From an uncultured Rhodobacter sp. (GTDB lineage Bacteria > Pseudomonadota > Alphaproteobacteria > Rhodobacterales > Rhodobacteraceae): 53,233 nucleotides of DNA. Shown piece after piece: positions 16,507 through 24,957 of the stretch (its first letter is position 1; the number at the start of each line of letters is the position of its first letter). The notes under the pieces are model-generated. The model did no database searches and had not been told where the DNA came from. It saw nothing but the letters and a program-made list of their open reading frames with translations. The DNA lies in assembly GCA_945952585.1 (NCBI GenBank), contig CAMFII010000008.1, forward strand, positions 1-53,233, read 5' to 3'. The translations under genes were made by a program, and so were the position numbers.

Positions 16507-17664
16507 ATGTCTGATCTGCAGACCCCGGCTGTGCGGCCGGCAAACCCGCGCTTCTCCTCTGGCCCTTGCGCCAAAATCCCCGGCTTTGATCTGACCCTTC
16601 TCGCCGATGCTCCGCTCGGCCGCTCGCACCGTGCCGCTGTCGGCAAGGCGAAGCTGAAAGAGGCGATCGAGTTGACCCGCGACATCCTCGGCGTCCCTGC
16701 CGGCTACCGCATCGGCATCGTCCCGGCCTCGGATACCGGCGCGGTCGAGATGGCGATGTGGTCGCTTCTGGGCGCCCGGCCCGTCGAGATGCTGGCCTGG
16801 GAAAGCTTCGGCGAAGGCTGGGTGACCGATGTGGTCAAGCAGCTGAAACTCGACGCGGTGGTCAAGAAGGCCCCCTATGGCGAGATTGTGGACCTCAGGA
16901 CGGTCGATTTCGACCGCGACGTGGTCTTCACCTGGAACGGCACCACCTCGGGCGTGCGCGTGCCGAATGGCGATGCGATTCCGTTGGACCGCAAGGGCCT
17001 GACGATCTGCGACGCGACCTCGGCCGCTTTCGCGATGGACCTGCCCTGGAACAAGCTCGATGTTGTGACCTTCTCCTGGCAGAAGGTTTTGGGCGGCGAG
17101 GGCGCGCATGGGATGCTGATCCTGTCGCCCCGCGCAGTGGAACGTCTGGAAAGCTACACCCCCGCCTGGCCGCTGCCGAAGATCTTCCGCCTGACCGCCA
17201 AGGGCAAGCTGATCGAGGGCATCTTCGAAGGCGAGACGATCAACACGCCGTCGATGCTCGCGGTCGAGGATTACCTCGTCGCGCTGAAATGGGCGAAATC
17301 CGTCGGCGGGCTGAAGGGCCTTATCGACCGGGCGAACCGCAACGCCGCGACGATCGACGAATTCGTGTCGACCCGACCCTGGATCGCCAATCTGGCGCTG
17401 GACCCGGAAACGGCTTCGACCACCTCGGTCTGCCTCAAGTTCACCGATGCGCGGATCGCCGACGGCGCGGCCTTTGCCAAGGCGGTGGCCAAGCGGATCG
17501 AGAAGGCCGGGGCGGGGCTTGACCTCGGCTCCTACCGCGACGCGCCTCCGGGCCTGCGGATCTGGTGCGGCTCGACCGTCGAGCAGGGCGATGTCGCGGC
17601 GCTTCTGCCCTGGATCGACTGGGCCTTCCACTCCGAGATCGCCGAACTCGCCAAGGCGGCGTGA
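16507..17664 (+). CDS. serC: phosphoserine aminotransferase
   Basis: 385 aa PLP enzyme of the class V fold in the variant found in Alphaproteobacteria. It transaminates 3-phosphohydroxypyruvate with glutamate. The PLP Lys is K193 in [14 protein letters not shown]; substrate-binding segments include [15 protein letters not shown] at the N-terminus and [15 protein letters not shown] 16507 follows the structured leader. It is co-directional with serA, which starts 97 bp downstream, after two tandem palindromes, and the two are likely one operon. Confidence 0.95.
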   Translation: MSDLQTPAVRPANPRFSSGPCAKIPGFDLTLLADAPLGRSHRAAVGKAKLKEAIELTRDILGVPAGYRIGIVPASDTGAVEMAMWSLLGARPVEMLAWESFGEGWVTDVVKQLKLDAVVKKAPYGEIVDLRTVDFDRDVVFTWNGTTSGVRVPNGDAIPLDRKGLTICDATSAAFAMDLPWNKLDVVTFSWQKVLGGEGAHGMLILSPRAVERLESYTPAWPLPKIFRLTAKGKLIEGIFEGETINTPSMLAVEDYLVALKWAKSVGGLKGLIDRANRNAATIDEFVSTRPWIANLALDPETASTTSVCLKFTDARIADGAAFAKAVAKRIEKAGAGLDLGSYRDAPPGLRIWCGSTVEQGDVAALLPWIDWAFHSEIAELAKAA

Positions 17665-17675
17665 GGGTGACCGGG

Positions 17676-17731
17676 ATGCGTGCAAGCACGCATCTTACCC
17701 CCGCGCCGTAGGGTGCGTGCTCGCACGCACC
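17676..17731. repeat. two tandem perfect palindromes between serC and serA
   Basis: ATGCGTGC-AA-GCACGCAT (17676-17693) and GGTGCGTGC-TC-GCACGCACC (17712-17731) share the GCGTGC/GCACGC core. The two hairpins would form in the serC-serA transcript 12 bp after the serC stop. This looks like an intergenic mosaic repeat that could stabilise or attenuate the message. There is no T-tract, so full termination is unlikely. Confidence 0.65.
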
Positions 17732-17761
17732 ACCCCCAATCCCCATCCAATGGAGCGCCCC

Positions 17762-19357
17762 ATGGCCCCCAAGGTTCTCGTCTCTGACGAACTGTCCGAA
17801 ACCGCCGTCCAGATCTTCCGCGACCGCGGGGTCGAGGTCGACTACATGCCGAAGCTCGGCAAGGACAAGGAAAAGCTCGCCGAGATCATCGGCAACTATG
17901 ACGGCCTCGCCATCCGCTCGGCCACCAAGGTGACCGAGAAGCTGCTCGAGAATGCGACCAGGCTAAAGGTCGTTGGCCGCGCCGGGATCGGTGTCGACAA
18001 CGTCGACATCCCGGCCGCGTCGAAGAAGGGCGTGATCGTGATGAACACGCCCTTCGGCAACTCGATCACCACGGCCGAGCACGCCATCGCGATGATGTTC
18101 GCTGTTGCCCGCCAGATCCCCGAGGCCAATGCCTCGACCCATGCCGGCAAGTGGGAGAAGTCCCGCTTCATGGGTGTGGAGCTGTTCAACAAGACCCTCG
18201 GCGTGATCGGCGCAGGCAATATCGGCGGCATCGTCTGCGACCGCGCGGTCGGGCTGAAGATGAAGGTCGTGGCCTACGACCCCTTCCTGTCGGAAGAGCG
18301 GGCGAAGCAGCTGGGCGTGCAGAAGGTCGAACTCGACGACCTGCTGGCGCGGGCCGATTTCATCACGCTGCACGTTCCGCTTACCGACAAGACCCGCAAC
18401 ATCCTGAGCCGCGAGAACCTCGCCAAGACCAAGAAGGGCGTGCGGATCATCAACTGCGCCCGGGGCGGGCTGGTCGACGAGGCGGCGCTGCTTGATGCCT
18501 TGAACTCGGGCCAGGTCGCTGGCGCCGCGCTCGACGTGTTCGAGGTGGAGCCGGCGAACGAGAACCCGCTTTTCAACCATCCGAACGTGGTCTGCACGCC
18601 GCATCTCGGCGCCTCGACCACCGAGGCGCAGGAGAACGTGGCACTGCAGGTGGCCGAGCAGATGTCGGACTACCTGCTGACCGGTGCCGTCCAGAACGCG
18701 CTGAACATGCCGAACGTGACGGCCGAGGAAGCCGCAGTCATGGGCCCGTGGATCAAGCTGGCCGATCACCTTGGCGCCTTCATCGGCCAGATGACCGACG
18801 AGCCGATCAAGGCGATCAACATCCTTTACGACGGCAAGGTTTCGGCGATGAACCTCGCCGCGCTGAACCAGTCGGTGATCGCCGGCGTGCTCAAGGCGCA
18901 GAACCCGGCGGTGAACCTCGTCTCGGCGCCGATCGTGGCGAAGGAACGCGGCATCCAGATCTCGACCACCCGGCAGGACAAGACCGGCGCCTTCGACGCC
19001 TACATCAAGGTGACGATGGTGACCGACAAGCGCGAGCGGTCGGTGGCGGGCACGGTCTTCTCGGACGGCAAGCCGCGCTTCATCCAGATCAAGGGCATCA
19101 ACATCGATGCCGAAGTCGGTCGCCACATGCTCTACACCACCAATGAGGACGTGCCGGGCATCATCGGTCTTCTTGGCATGACGATGGGCAAGAACGGCGT
19201 GAACATTGCGAACTTCACCCTTGGCCGGTCTGGCGTGGGTCAGGACGCGATCGCGATCCTCTACCTCGACCAAGCGATCAATCCGGACGTGGTGAAGACG
19301 CTGGAATCGACCGGCATGTTCCAGCAGGTTAAGCCGCTCGAATTCGACGTGGCCTGA
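17762..19357 (+). CDS. serA: D-3-phosphoglycerate dehydrogenase
   Basis: 531 aa, first committed step of serine biosynthesis (3-phosphoglycerate to 3-phosphohydroxypyruvate, NAD-dependent). The catalytic and NAD-binding domains carry LGVIGAGNIGGIVCDRA (dinucleotide loop), INCARGGLVDE, and the catalytic His in TPHLGASTTEAQENVA. An intervening ASB-like domain (about 320-450) and a C-terminal ACT domain (about 455-531, MLYTTNEDVPGIIGLLG) make it the long, potentially serine-regulated form. ATG 17762 has GGAG 6 nt upstream. Confidence 0.96.
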   Translation: MAPKVLVSDELSETAVQIFRDRGVEVDYMPKLGKDKEKLAEIIGNYDGLAIRSATKVTEKLLENATRLKVVGRAGIGVDNVDIPAASKKGVIVMNTPFGNSITTAEHAIAMMFAVARQIPEANASTHAGKWEKSRFMGVELFNKTLGVIGAGNIGGIVCDRAVGLKMKVVAYDPFLSEERAKQLGVQKVELDDLLARADFITLHVPLTDKTRNILSRENLAKTKKGVRIINCARGGLVDEAALLDALNSGQVAGAALDVFEVEPANENPLFNHPNVVCTPHLGASTTEAQENVALQVAEQMSDYLLTGAVQNALNMPNVTAEEAAVMGPWIKLADHLGAFIGQMTDEPIKAINILYDGKVSAMNLAALNQSVIAGVLKAQNPAVNLVSAPIVAKERGIQISTTRQDKTGAFDAYIKVTMVTDKRERSVAGTVFSDGKPRFIQIKGINIDAEVGRHMLYTTNEDVPGIIGLLGMTMGKNGVNIANFTLGRSGVGQDAIAILYLDQAINPDVVKTLESTGMFQQVKPLEFDVA

Positions 19358-19380
19358 GCCTCGGGCACATAGGGACAGGA

Positions 19381-19404
19381 CCGGACGGGGGCCAGCCCGT
19401 CCGG
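19381..19404 (+). terminator. hairpin after serA
   Basis: CCGGACGGG (19381-19389) pairs with CCCGTCCGG (19396-19404) over GGCCAG, 24 bp past the serA stop. A second stem CCCGCC/GGCGGG follows at about 19415-19438. Neither has a strong T-tract, so termination may be partial. Confidence 0.5.
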
Positions 19405-19455
19405 CCTTCATCGGCCCGCCTTCCGGCGACGGAGGCGGGTCGTTTGGTGCGACAT

Positions 19456-19502
19456 GCAAATTTCTTCGAAGAAATTTGCCAAAAGCCTCCGAAGGCTTTT
19501 GG
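19456..19502. repeat. double palindrome between convergent serA and gnd
   Basis: The first unit is a perfect 24-bp palindrome with no loop (arms GCAAATTTCTTC and its complement, 19456-19479). The second overlaps it by one base: CCAAAAGCCT-CCGA-AGGCTTTTGG (19479-19502). It is AT-rich against a GC-rich background. It lies 7 bp past the gnd stop, so it may end both convergent transcripts; I recall similar units as dispersed repeats in Rhodobacterales genomes. Confidence 0.75.
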
Positions 19503-19509
19503 CCCGCAC

Positions 19510-20931
19510 CTAACCGTGCCCAGCCCACGGCCCGTGATGAATGTCCAACCCGTCCACCCGATCAAACCCATGCGCGCCGAAATAGTCGCGCTGCGCCTGG
19601 ATCAAGTTGGCGGTGCCGCGACCCGTCCGCATCATGTCGAACCAGGTCAGCCCCGCCGCCAGCGCCGGCACCGGTAGACCATGGAGCGAAGCGGTCGCGA
19701 CGACCTTGCGCAGGGCGGTGTGACAGCTCGAGAGATGTCCGGCGAAGACTGGGGCAAGGATCAGGTTGCGGGCCGGGTCCTGCTCCAAGGCCTGAGACAT
19801 GTCATTGAGCATGGCGGAGCGGATGATGCAGCCGGCCCGCCAGACCTTGGCCACCTCGGGCAATGGCACGCCCCAGCCGAACGACGTCGATGCCGTCGCC
19901 AGCATCTCGAACCCCTGCGCGTAGCAGAGGATCTTGCCGGCGATCAGCGCCTTCTCGAGATCGTCATCCGAAAGCGCGTCTTCCGGAAGAGGCTGCGGTG
20001 CCGCCCCGAACGCAGCCTCGCCAGCCTTGCGCGCGGCAAGCCGAGCCGAGACGTTGCGCGCCGCCACCGCGGCCTCGATCACCGGGACGGGCGTCGCCAG
20101 ATGCTGCGCCTCGATCGCGGTCCAGCGTCCGGTGCCCTTTTGCCCCGCGGAATCGAGGATGACATCGAGCATCGGCTTGCCGGTCTCGGGATCCTTCGCG
20201 CGGGCGACGGCGCCCGAAATCTCGATCAGGTAGGATTTCAGCGGGCCGGCGTTCCAGCATTCGAAGATCGGAGCAATCTGGTCCGCTGTCAGGCCCATCC
20301 CGTCGCGCATCACGCCGTAAAGTTCGGCGATCATCTGCATGTCGGCATATTCGATGCCGTTATGGACCATCTTGACGAAATGGCCCGCCCCACCCGGGCC
20401 CATCCAGGTGGCACAGGGCACACCTTCGAACTTGGCCGAGATCGCGGTCAGGATCGGCGCGACCCGGTCCCAAGCGGCCTTCGGCCCGCCGCCCATGATC
20501 GCCGGGCCATGCCGCGCACCCTCTTCCCCGCCCGAGACGCCCATGCCGATGAAGGGAACGCCCTGCGCCTCGGCATCCTTTGCCCGACGTTCAGTGTCGT
20601 GGAATTCGGCATTGCCGGCGTCGATGATGAGGTCGTCCTTGCCAAGCAGCGGGCGCAGCGCCGCGATCTGCTGGTCGACCGCCGGGCCGGCCGGCACCAT
20701 CAGGATGATCGCCCGCGGCGGCCTGATCGCGGCGACCAGGGCCTCTAGGGTCTCGGCCGGCACGATCCGGCCGGCCAGATCACCCGCCGATGCCACGAAT
20801 TCGTGGGTGACCGACGTGGTGCGGTTCCAGACCGCAATCGGAAATCCCTTTTCGGCGATGTTCAGCGACAGGGCCGCACCCATCGTCCCAAGGCCCACAA
20901 GCCCGATTTCTGCCACTGCCTGCTGCGCCAT
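19510..20931 (-). CDS. gnd: 6-phosphogluconate dehydrogenase, decarboxylating
   Basis: 473 aa, full classical length (about 470). It converts 6-phosphogluconate to ribulose 5-phosphate, CO2 and NADPH. The N-terminal Rossmann fold has GLVGLGTMGAAL (residues 10-21); the central domain contains CATWMGPGGAGHFVKMVHNG with the catalytic Lys and Asn, and the C-terminal helical domain ends with FDRVDGLDIHHGPWAGHG. ATG 20931 begins MAQQAVAEIGL. It supplies pentose phosphates and NADPH. Monocistronic; divergent from the phosphatase gene. Confidence 0.95.
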   Translation of the reverse strand: MAQQAVAEIGLVGLGTMGAALSLNIAEKGFPIAVWNRTTSVTHEFVASAGDLAGRIVPAETLEALVAAIRPPRAIILMVPAGPAVDQQIAALRPLLGKDDLIIDAGNAEFHDTERRAKDAEAQGVPFIGMGVSGGEEGARHGPAIMGGGPKAAWDRVAPILTAISAKFEGVPCATWMGPGGAGHFVKMVHNGIEYADMQMIAELYGVMRDGMGLTADQIAPIFECWNAGPLKSYLIEISGAVARAKDPETGKPMLDVILDSAGQKGTGRWTAIEAQHLATPVPVIEAAVAARNVSARLAARKAGEAAFGAAPQPLPEDALSDDDLEKALIAGKILCYAQGFEMLATASTSFGWGVPLPEVAKVWRAGCIIRSAMLNDMSQALEQDPARNLILAPVFAGHLSSCHTALRKVVATASLHGLPVPALAAGLTWFDMMRTGRGTANLIQAQRDYFGAHGFDRVDGLDIHHGPWAGHG

Positions 20932-21112
20932 CTTCGCCTCCGCTTGGGACCAGACCCATATGTTATCGGTAACGCGACCGGAAAGGCGGGTCAAACCTGA
21001 GTGGCCGAGGATGACGCCTCTCGCTCAATTGCTCCGGATCCCCCTGTAACCCTGCGACGCCAGCGTTTAGGGTCGCAGGCGGGGGCGGGGCCTTCGGGAC
21101 AGCGGAGTTGGC

Positions 21113-21862
21113 ATGCGGACCTATGCGATCGGCGACATTCACGGGCATATCGACCTTCTGGAAGACGCCCATGCCAAGATCGCGCGAGACCGGGCCAAGC
21201 ACGGCGACTTCACCGCCCCTGTCGTCCATGTCGGCGATCTTGTCGACCGGGGTCCGAACAGCCGCGGTGTGGTGGAATTCCTGCGCGCCGGCGTAGCGGC
21301 GCGAAAGCCCTGGATCGTGCTGAAAGGCAACCATGACAGGATGTTCTCGGGCTTTCTGCGCGACATGAACTACCAGGATCCCGGCCTGCGCCACGACCTG
21401 TCCTATCTCCACCCGAGAATCGGCGGAGCCGAGACGCTGGCGAGCTACGGTGTGCGCAATGCCGCTGACCGTCCCGTGGCGCAGGTCCATGCCGAGGCGG
21501 TGGCGAATGTCCCGTCCATGCACCGGACCTTTCTCGATATCCGGCCAAGCTGGTATCGCCGCGGCGAGGTTGTCTTTGTCCATGCCGGCATCCGTCCCGG
21601 CATTCCGATGGAACGGCAAAGCGAGGACGATCTGGTCTGGATCCGCCGCGATTTCCTGGAAGATCCGCGTGATCACGGCTTCCTCGTGGTTCACGGGCAT
21701 ACTGCGATCCATTCGGCGACGAACTATGGCAACCGGTTGAATATCGACAGCAGCGCTGCCTATGGCGGCCCACTGACGACGGTCGTCCTGGAGGGGCGCG
21801 ATGTCTTCGTGCTTGAGGATGGCACCCGCCGCCCGCTCCCGCCGCTCAAGCGAGCCGTCTGA
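21113..21862 (+). CDS. PPP-type metallophosphatase (serine/threonine phosphatase-like)
   Basis: 249 aa. The PPP metal-binding signature is complete: GDIHG (7-11), GDLVDRG (41-47) and GNHD (72-75), followed by later His residues in VVHGHTAIH and VHAGIRPG. Homologues (PrpA/ApaH-like) dephosphorylate phosphoproteins or dinucleoside polyphosphates in the cytosol. A precise substrate is not determinable. ATG 21113 begins MRTYAIGDIHG, putting the first motif right at the N-terminus as usual. It is divergent from gnd. Confidence 0.9.
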   Translation: MRTYAIGDIHGHIDLLEDAHAKIARDRAKHGDFTAPVVHVGDLVDRGPNSRGVVEFLRAGVAARKPWIVLKGNHDRMFSGFLRDMNYQDPGLRHDLSYLHPRIGGAETLASYGVRNAADRPVAQVHAEAVANVPSMHRTFLDIRPSWYRRGEVVFVHAGIRPGIPMERQSEDDLVWIRRDFLEDPRDHGFLVVHGHTAIHSATNYGNRLNIDSSAAYGGPLTTVVLEGRDVFVLEDGTRRPLPPLKRAV

Positions 21863-22034
21863 GCACCACGGAATAGACGACCAGGAGCACTGCCAGCAGC
21901 AGGGTCAGGCCGAGGAGAAGCCGAACGTCGCCGCGCGTGACCTGCGCCCGGAACAGCAGCCGCACCCCCGCGCGCAGCAGAAAGACGAGCCACAGCGCGA
22001 AGACGCCGGCAATGGCTCCGATCAGCAATGTCAT
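21846..22034 (-). CDS. small predicted membrane protein
   Basis: 62 aa from ATG 22034, two hydrophobic segments (about 3-19 and 38-57) joined by a basic loop (RAQVTRGDVR), ending RRLA. Its 3' end overlaps the convergent phosphatase gene by 17 nt. No family recognised and the ribosome site is poor, so this could be a chance open frame, but the well-formed two-helix topology with positive loops argues for a gene. Confidence 0.45.
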   Translation of the reverse strand: MTLLIGAIAGVFALWLVFLLRAGVRLLFRAQVTRGDVRLLLGLTLLLAVLLVVYSVVLRRLA

Positions 22035-22399
22035 GCTCGCGCTCCGTGACAATGTGACAGCCCGGCCGGTTGCCACATCGCCGCAGCCCCGTTCCTGTTT
22101 CGAGCCATAGACGCGCGGGGGCCTGGGGGCAATACGGGCGGGACGCGACCGCTGCGCAGCCTTCGATCAAGAAACAGGCCGGGGTCGCCTTTTACGCGTT
22201 GTTGCGCAGCGACAGAAACCGACGGATCGTGGCCTGCAGAATCGGAGTTGCGAAAAGGTCTGGGATCGATGGCCGTCTTCCTGCGTGTCCGTCGCCCTTC
22301 CCACCCAGTTCCGGTCGAATTTGCCTTTTGGACGCGACGTCACTCTCGCAGTCGGCGGAGCGTGATCGCAAGAAGTGGTGACAATTTGAGGAGAATGTC
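22035..22399. other. 365 bp intergenic region upstream of the thiolase
   Basis: No coding sequence is supported. The stretch is less GC-rich toward the thiolase and presumably holds its promoter; the ribosome site GAGGAG lies at 22388-22393. I see no repeats, tRNA or clear regulatory dyad. Confidence 0.5.
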
Positions 22400-23569
22400 A
22401 TGACCGGAATCGTGGTTCTTTCTGCGGCGCGGACAGCCATTGGAACCTTTGGGGGTTCGCTTGCCGGTGTAGCCCCGATCGACCTTGCCACTGTAGCTGC
22501 CAAGGCGGCGATCGAACGGGCCGGCGTAGCGCCTGATCAGGTCGGCCAAGTGGTGTTCGGTCATGTCATCAACACCGAGCCGCGCGACATGTATCTTAGC
22601 CGCGTCGCTGCGATGCAGGCTGGGGTGCCGGAAGGCACGCCGGCGCTGAACGTGAACCGTCTCTGCGGCTCGGGCCTGCAGGCGGTGGTGTCGGCGGCTC
22701 AGGCGCTGATGCTGGGCGACGCGCAGATCGCGCTGGCCGGTGGCGCCGAATGCATGAGCCGCTCGCCCTATTCGCTGCCCGCCGCGCGGTGGGGCGTGAA
22801 GATGGGCGACACGACCGCCATCGACATGATGACGGGCGCGCTGACCTGCCCCTTCGGCACCGGCCATATGGGCGTGACGGCCGAGAACGTGGCCGAGGCC
22901 CACGGGATCAGCCGCGAGGCACAGGATGCCTTCGCCCTGGAAAGCCAGCAGCGGGCCGCAAAGGCGATCGCCGAGGGCCGGTTCAAGGACCAGATCGCGC
23001 CGGTCGAGATCACCTCGCGCAAGGGCACGGTGGTCTTCGACACCGACGAGCATCCCAAGGGCACCACGCTCGAGGCTCTGGCGGGACTTCGTCCGGCCTT
23101 CCAGAAGGGCGGCACGGTAACAGCAGGCAATGCCAGCGGCCTGAACGACGGCGCAGGCGCCATCGTCCTGGCGCGTGAGGATGCGGCGGCGGGGCTGAAA
23201 CCGCGCGCCCGCCTGATCGGATGGGGCATTGGCGGCGTCGCGCCGCGGGTCATGGGTCTTGGACCGATTCCCGCCGTCAAGGCGCTGCTGGCCAAGACCG
23301 GGCTGACCGTGGCGGACTTCGACGTGATCGAATCGAACGAGGCCTTCGCGGCGCAGGCGCTGGCGGTGACCGCAGGCCTGGGTTTAGATCCGGCCAGGGT
23401 GAACCCGAACGGCGGTGCCATCGCGCTTGGCCACCCGATCGGCGGATCGGGGGCGATCATCTTCACCAAGGCGCTCTATGAGCTTGAACGCATTGGCGGA
23501 AAACGCGCGCTGGCGACCATGTGCATCGGCGGCGGTCAGGGCATCGCGGTCGCCATCGAGCGGGTCTGA
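22400..23569 (+). CDS. acetyl-CoA C-acetyltransferase (thiolase II, biosynthetic type)
   Basis: 389 aa, usual length for PhaA/AtoB-type thiolases. Catalytic residues: nucleophile C89 (NRLCGSGLQA), H345 (ALGHPIGGSG) and C375 (MCIGGGQG). It condenses two acetyl-CoA to acetoacetyl-CoA, first step of poly-3-hydroxybutyrate synthesis and of the ethylmalonyl-CoA pathway, or the reverse. mcl1 next door, convergent, is another enzyme of that assimilation cycle. ATG 22400 has GAGGAG 6 nt upstream. Similar enzymes (BktB) accept longer acyl chains; the exact preference is not visible. Confidence 0.92.
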   Translation: MTGIVVLSAARTAIGTFGGSLAGVAPIDLATVAAKAAIERAGVAPDQVGQVVFGHVINTEPRDMYLSRVAAMQAGVPEGTPALNVNRLCGSGLQAVVSAAQALMLGDAQIALAGGAECMSRSPYSLPAARWGVKMGDTTAIDMMTGALTCPFGTGHMGVTAENVAEAHGISREAQDAFALESQQRAAKAIAEGRFKDQIAPVEITSRKGTVVFDTDEHPKGTTLEALAGLRPAFQKGGTVTAGNASGLNDGAGAIVLAREDAAAGLKPRARLIGWGIGGVAPRVMGLGPIPAVKALLAKTGLTVADFDVIESNEAFAAQALAVTAGLGLDPARVNPNGGAIALGHPIGGSGAIIFTKALYELERIGGKRALATMCIGGGQGIAVAIERV

Positions 23570-23578
23570 AAACGGCAG

Positions 23579-23603
23579 CGCCCCGTGGCTTGGCCACGGG
23601 GCG
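23579..23603 (+). terminator. strong hairpin after the thiolase
   Basis: CGCCCCGTGGC (23579-23589) pairs perfectly with GCCACGGGGCG (23593-23603) over a TTG loop, 9 bp past the stop. It lacks a T-tract, so it may stabilise the 3' end rather than terminate. Confidence 0.5.
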
Positions 23604-23691
23604 TGCGTCCTCCCCTTGATGCTGCGTCAGGCCTCCCCTCCTGCCACAGCCCGGGTATTACGTTGCGTCACGATCTACTCCTGACGCTGTG

Positions 23692-23719
23692 CGGGCATGA
23701 ATGCCCGTTTTCCGGGCAT
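23692..23719. terminator. terminator-like element with alternative hairpins
   Basis: Three related arms are present: CGGGCAT (23692-23698), ATGCCCG (23701-23707) and CGGGCAT (23713-23719). The first pair is followed by TTTTCC on the plus strand, a terminator for the thiolase. The middle arm can instead pair with the third, which precedes the end of mcl1 on the minus strand. The two are mutually exclusive. Confidence 0.6.
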
Positions 23720-23735
23720 CCTGTCAACGGATTCT

Positions 23736-24695
23736 TCAATTCCCCGCGATCAGCTCGGCCTGCTTCACGATGACTTCGGCCTGCTTGATCGAGGCGATGT
23801 CGACAAGCCGGCCCTTGTAGACCGTCGCGCCCTCGCCCCGCGCCTTGGCAGCTTCCATCGCAGCCAGGATTTCGCGCGCCTCAGCCACGGCTGCCTCGGA
23901 CGGCGTGAAGACCTCGTTTGCCAGCGGGACCTGCTTGGGGTGAATTGCCCATTTGCCGACCATGCCGAGCGTCGCCGACCGGCGCGCCTGGGCGCGGAAC
24001 CCGTCATCGTCGCTGAAGTCGCCGAATGGCCCGTCCACCGGCAGGACGCCGTGGGTCCGGCAGGCGGCAACGATGGCGGCCTGCGCCCAGTGCCAAGGGT
24101 CCGACCAGTACTTCGCGCCGTCGCGGAGCATGTAGTAGTTTTCCTGCGTGCCGCCGATGCCGGTCGTCTGCATCCCCATGCTGGCGGCAAAGTCGGCAGC
24201 GCCAAGGCTCATCGCCTGCAGACGCGGCGAGGAGGCAGCGATCTCTTCGACATGGGCGATGCCGGCGGCAGATTCGATGATGACTTCGAAGCTGATCGGC
24301 TTCGTCCGGCCCTTGGCCCGCTCGATGGCGGTCACCAGCGCGTCCACCGCATAGACATCCGCTGCACAGCCGACCTTGGGGATCATGATCTGATCCAGCC
24401 GGTCGCCCGCCTGTTCCAGCAGGTCGACCACGTCGCGGTACCAGAACGGCGTGTCGAGCCCGTTGATCCGCACCGAAAGCGTCTTGGCGCCCCAATCGAT
24501 CGTGTTGATCGCCTCGATGATGTTGGCGCGTGCCTGCGGCTTGTCGGTCGGCGCGACAGAGTCCTCCAGATCCAGGTTGATCACATCCGCCGCGCTTGCC
24601 GCCATCTTCTCGAACAGTGCCGGACGGGAGCCTGGTCCGAAGAGCTGGCAACGGTTCGGACGGGCGGGCGGAGCGGGTTGCAGACGGAAGCTCAT
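23736..24695 (-). CDS. mcl1: L-malyl-CoA/beta-methylmalyl-CoA lyase
   Basis: 319 aa, CitE/HpcH-HpaI fold. It reversibly cleaves beta-methylmalyl-CoA to glyoxylate and propionyl-CoA, and (S)-malyl-CoA to glyoxylate and acetyl-CoA, in the ethylmalonyl-CoA pathway for C2 assimilation. The sequence MSFRLQPAPPARPNRCQLFG and blocks INLDLEDSVAPTDKPQARA, IMIPKVGCAADVYAVDAL, FEVIIESAAGIAHVEEI agree with my recollection of the characterised R. sphaeroides Mcl1 (about 318 aa). The metal-binding Glu/Asp residues lie in IIESAAG and LGAADFAAS. ATG 24695 is the family start. It is convergent with the thiolase of the same carbon route. Confidence 0.93.
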   Translation of the reverse strand: MSFRLQPAPPARPNRCQLFGPGSRPALFEKMAASAADVINLDLEDSVAPTDKPQARANIIEAINTIDWGAKTLSVRINGLDTPFWYRDVVDLLEQAGDRLDQIMIPKVGCAADVYAVDALVTAIERAKGRTKPISFEVIIESAAGIAHVEEIAASSPRLQAMSLGAADFAASMGMQTTGIGGTQENYYMLRDGAKYWSDPWHWAQAAIVAACRTHGVLPVDGPFGDFSDDDGFRAQARRSATLGMVGKWAIHPKQVPLANEVFTPSEAAVAEAREILAAMEAAKARGEGATVYKGRLVDIASIKQAEVIVKQAELIAGN

Positions 24696-24957
24696 GTTCT
24701 GGCCTTCGGGTAATGATCTGTCTCGGATTGCACGGAACGCGATATAATATTGCTCGGCGGCAATCAAGCGTGCTTTTGCTGCCGCAGCGAAGACCGCGGC
24801 ATCGCAGCAATGGAGCCTGCCGAAGAAACCGGCAGGCACGTCTTTGCCGCACGGGCCTGATGCATTGCGGGACGACCGCACCTTGCGCAGCCCGCCGGGA
24901 TGGGGAAGGTATCGGCTGACGCGCCGGGCCAGCCGGCGCATGCCTGCGGAGACAACC

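Noticed and set aside
17676-17731. Possible CRISPR or tRNA-like element
   Set aside because: Only two palindromic units with no regular spacers, and no cloverleaf can be drawn.
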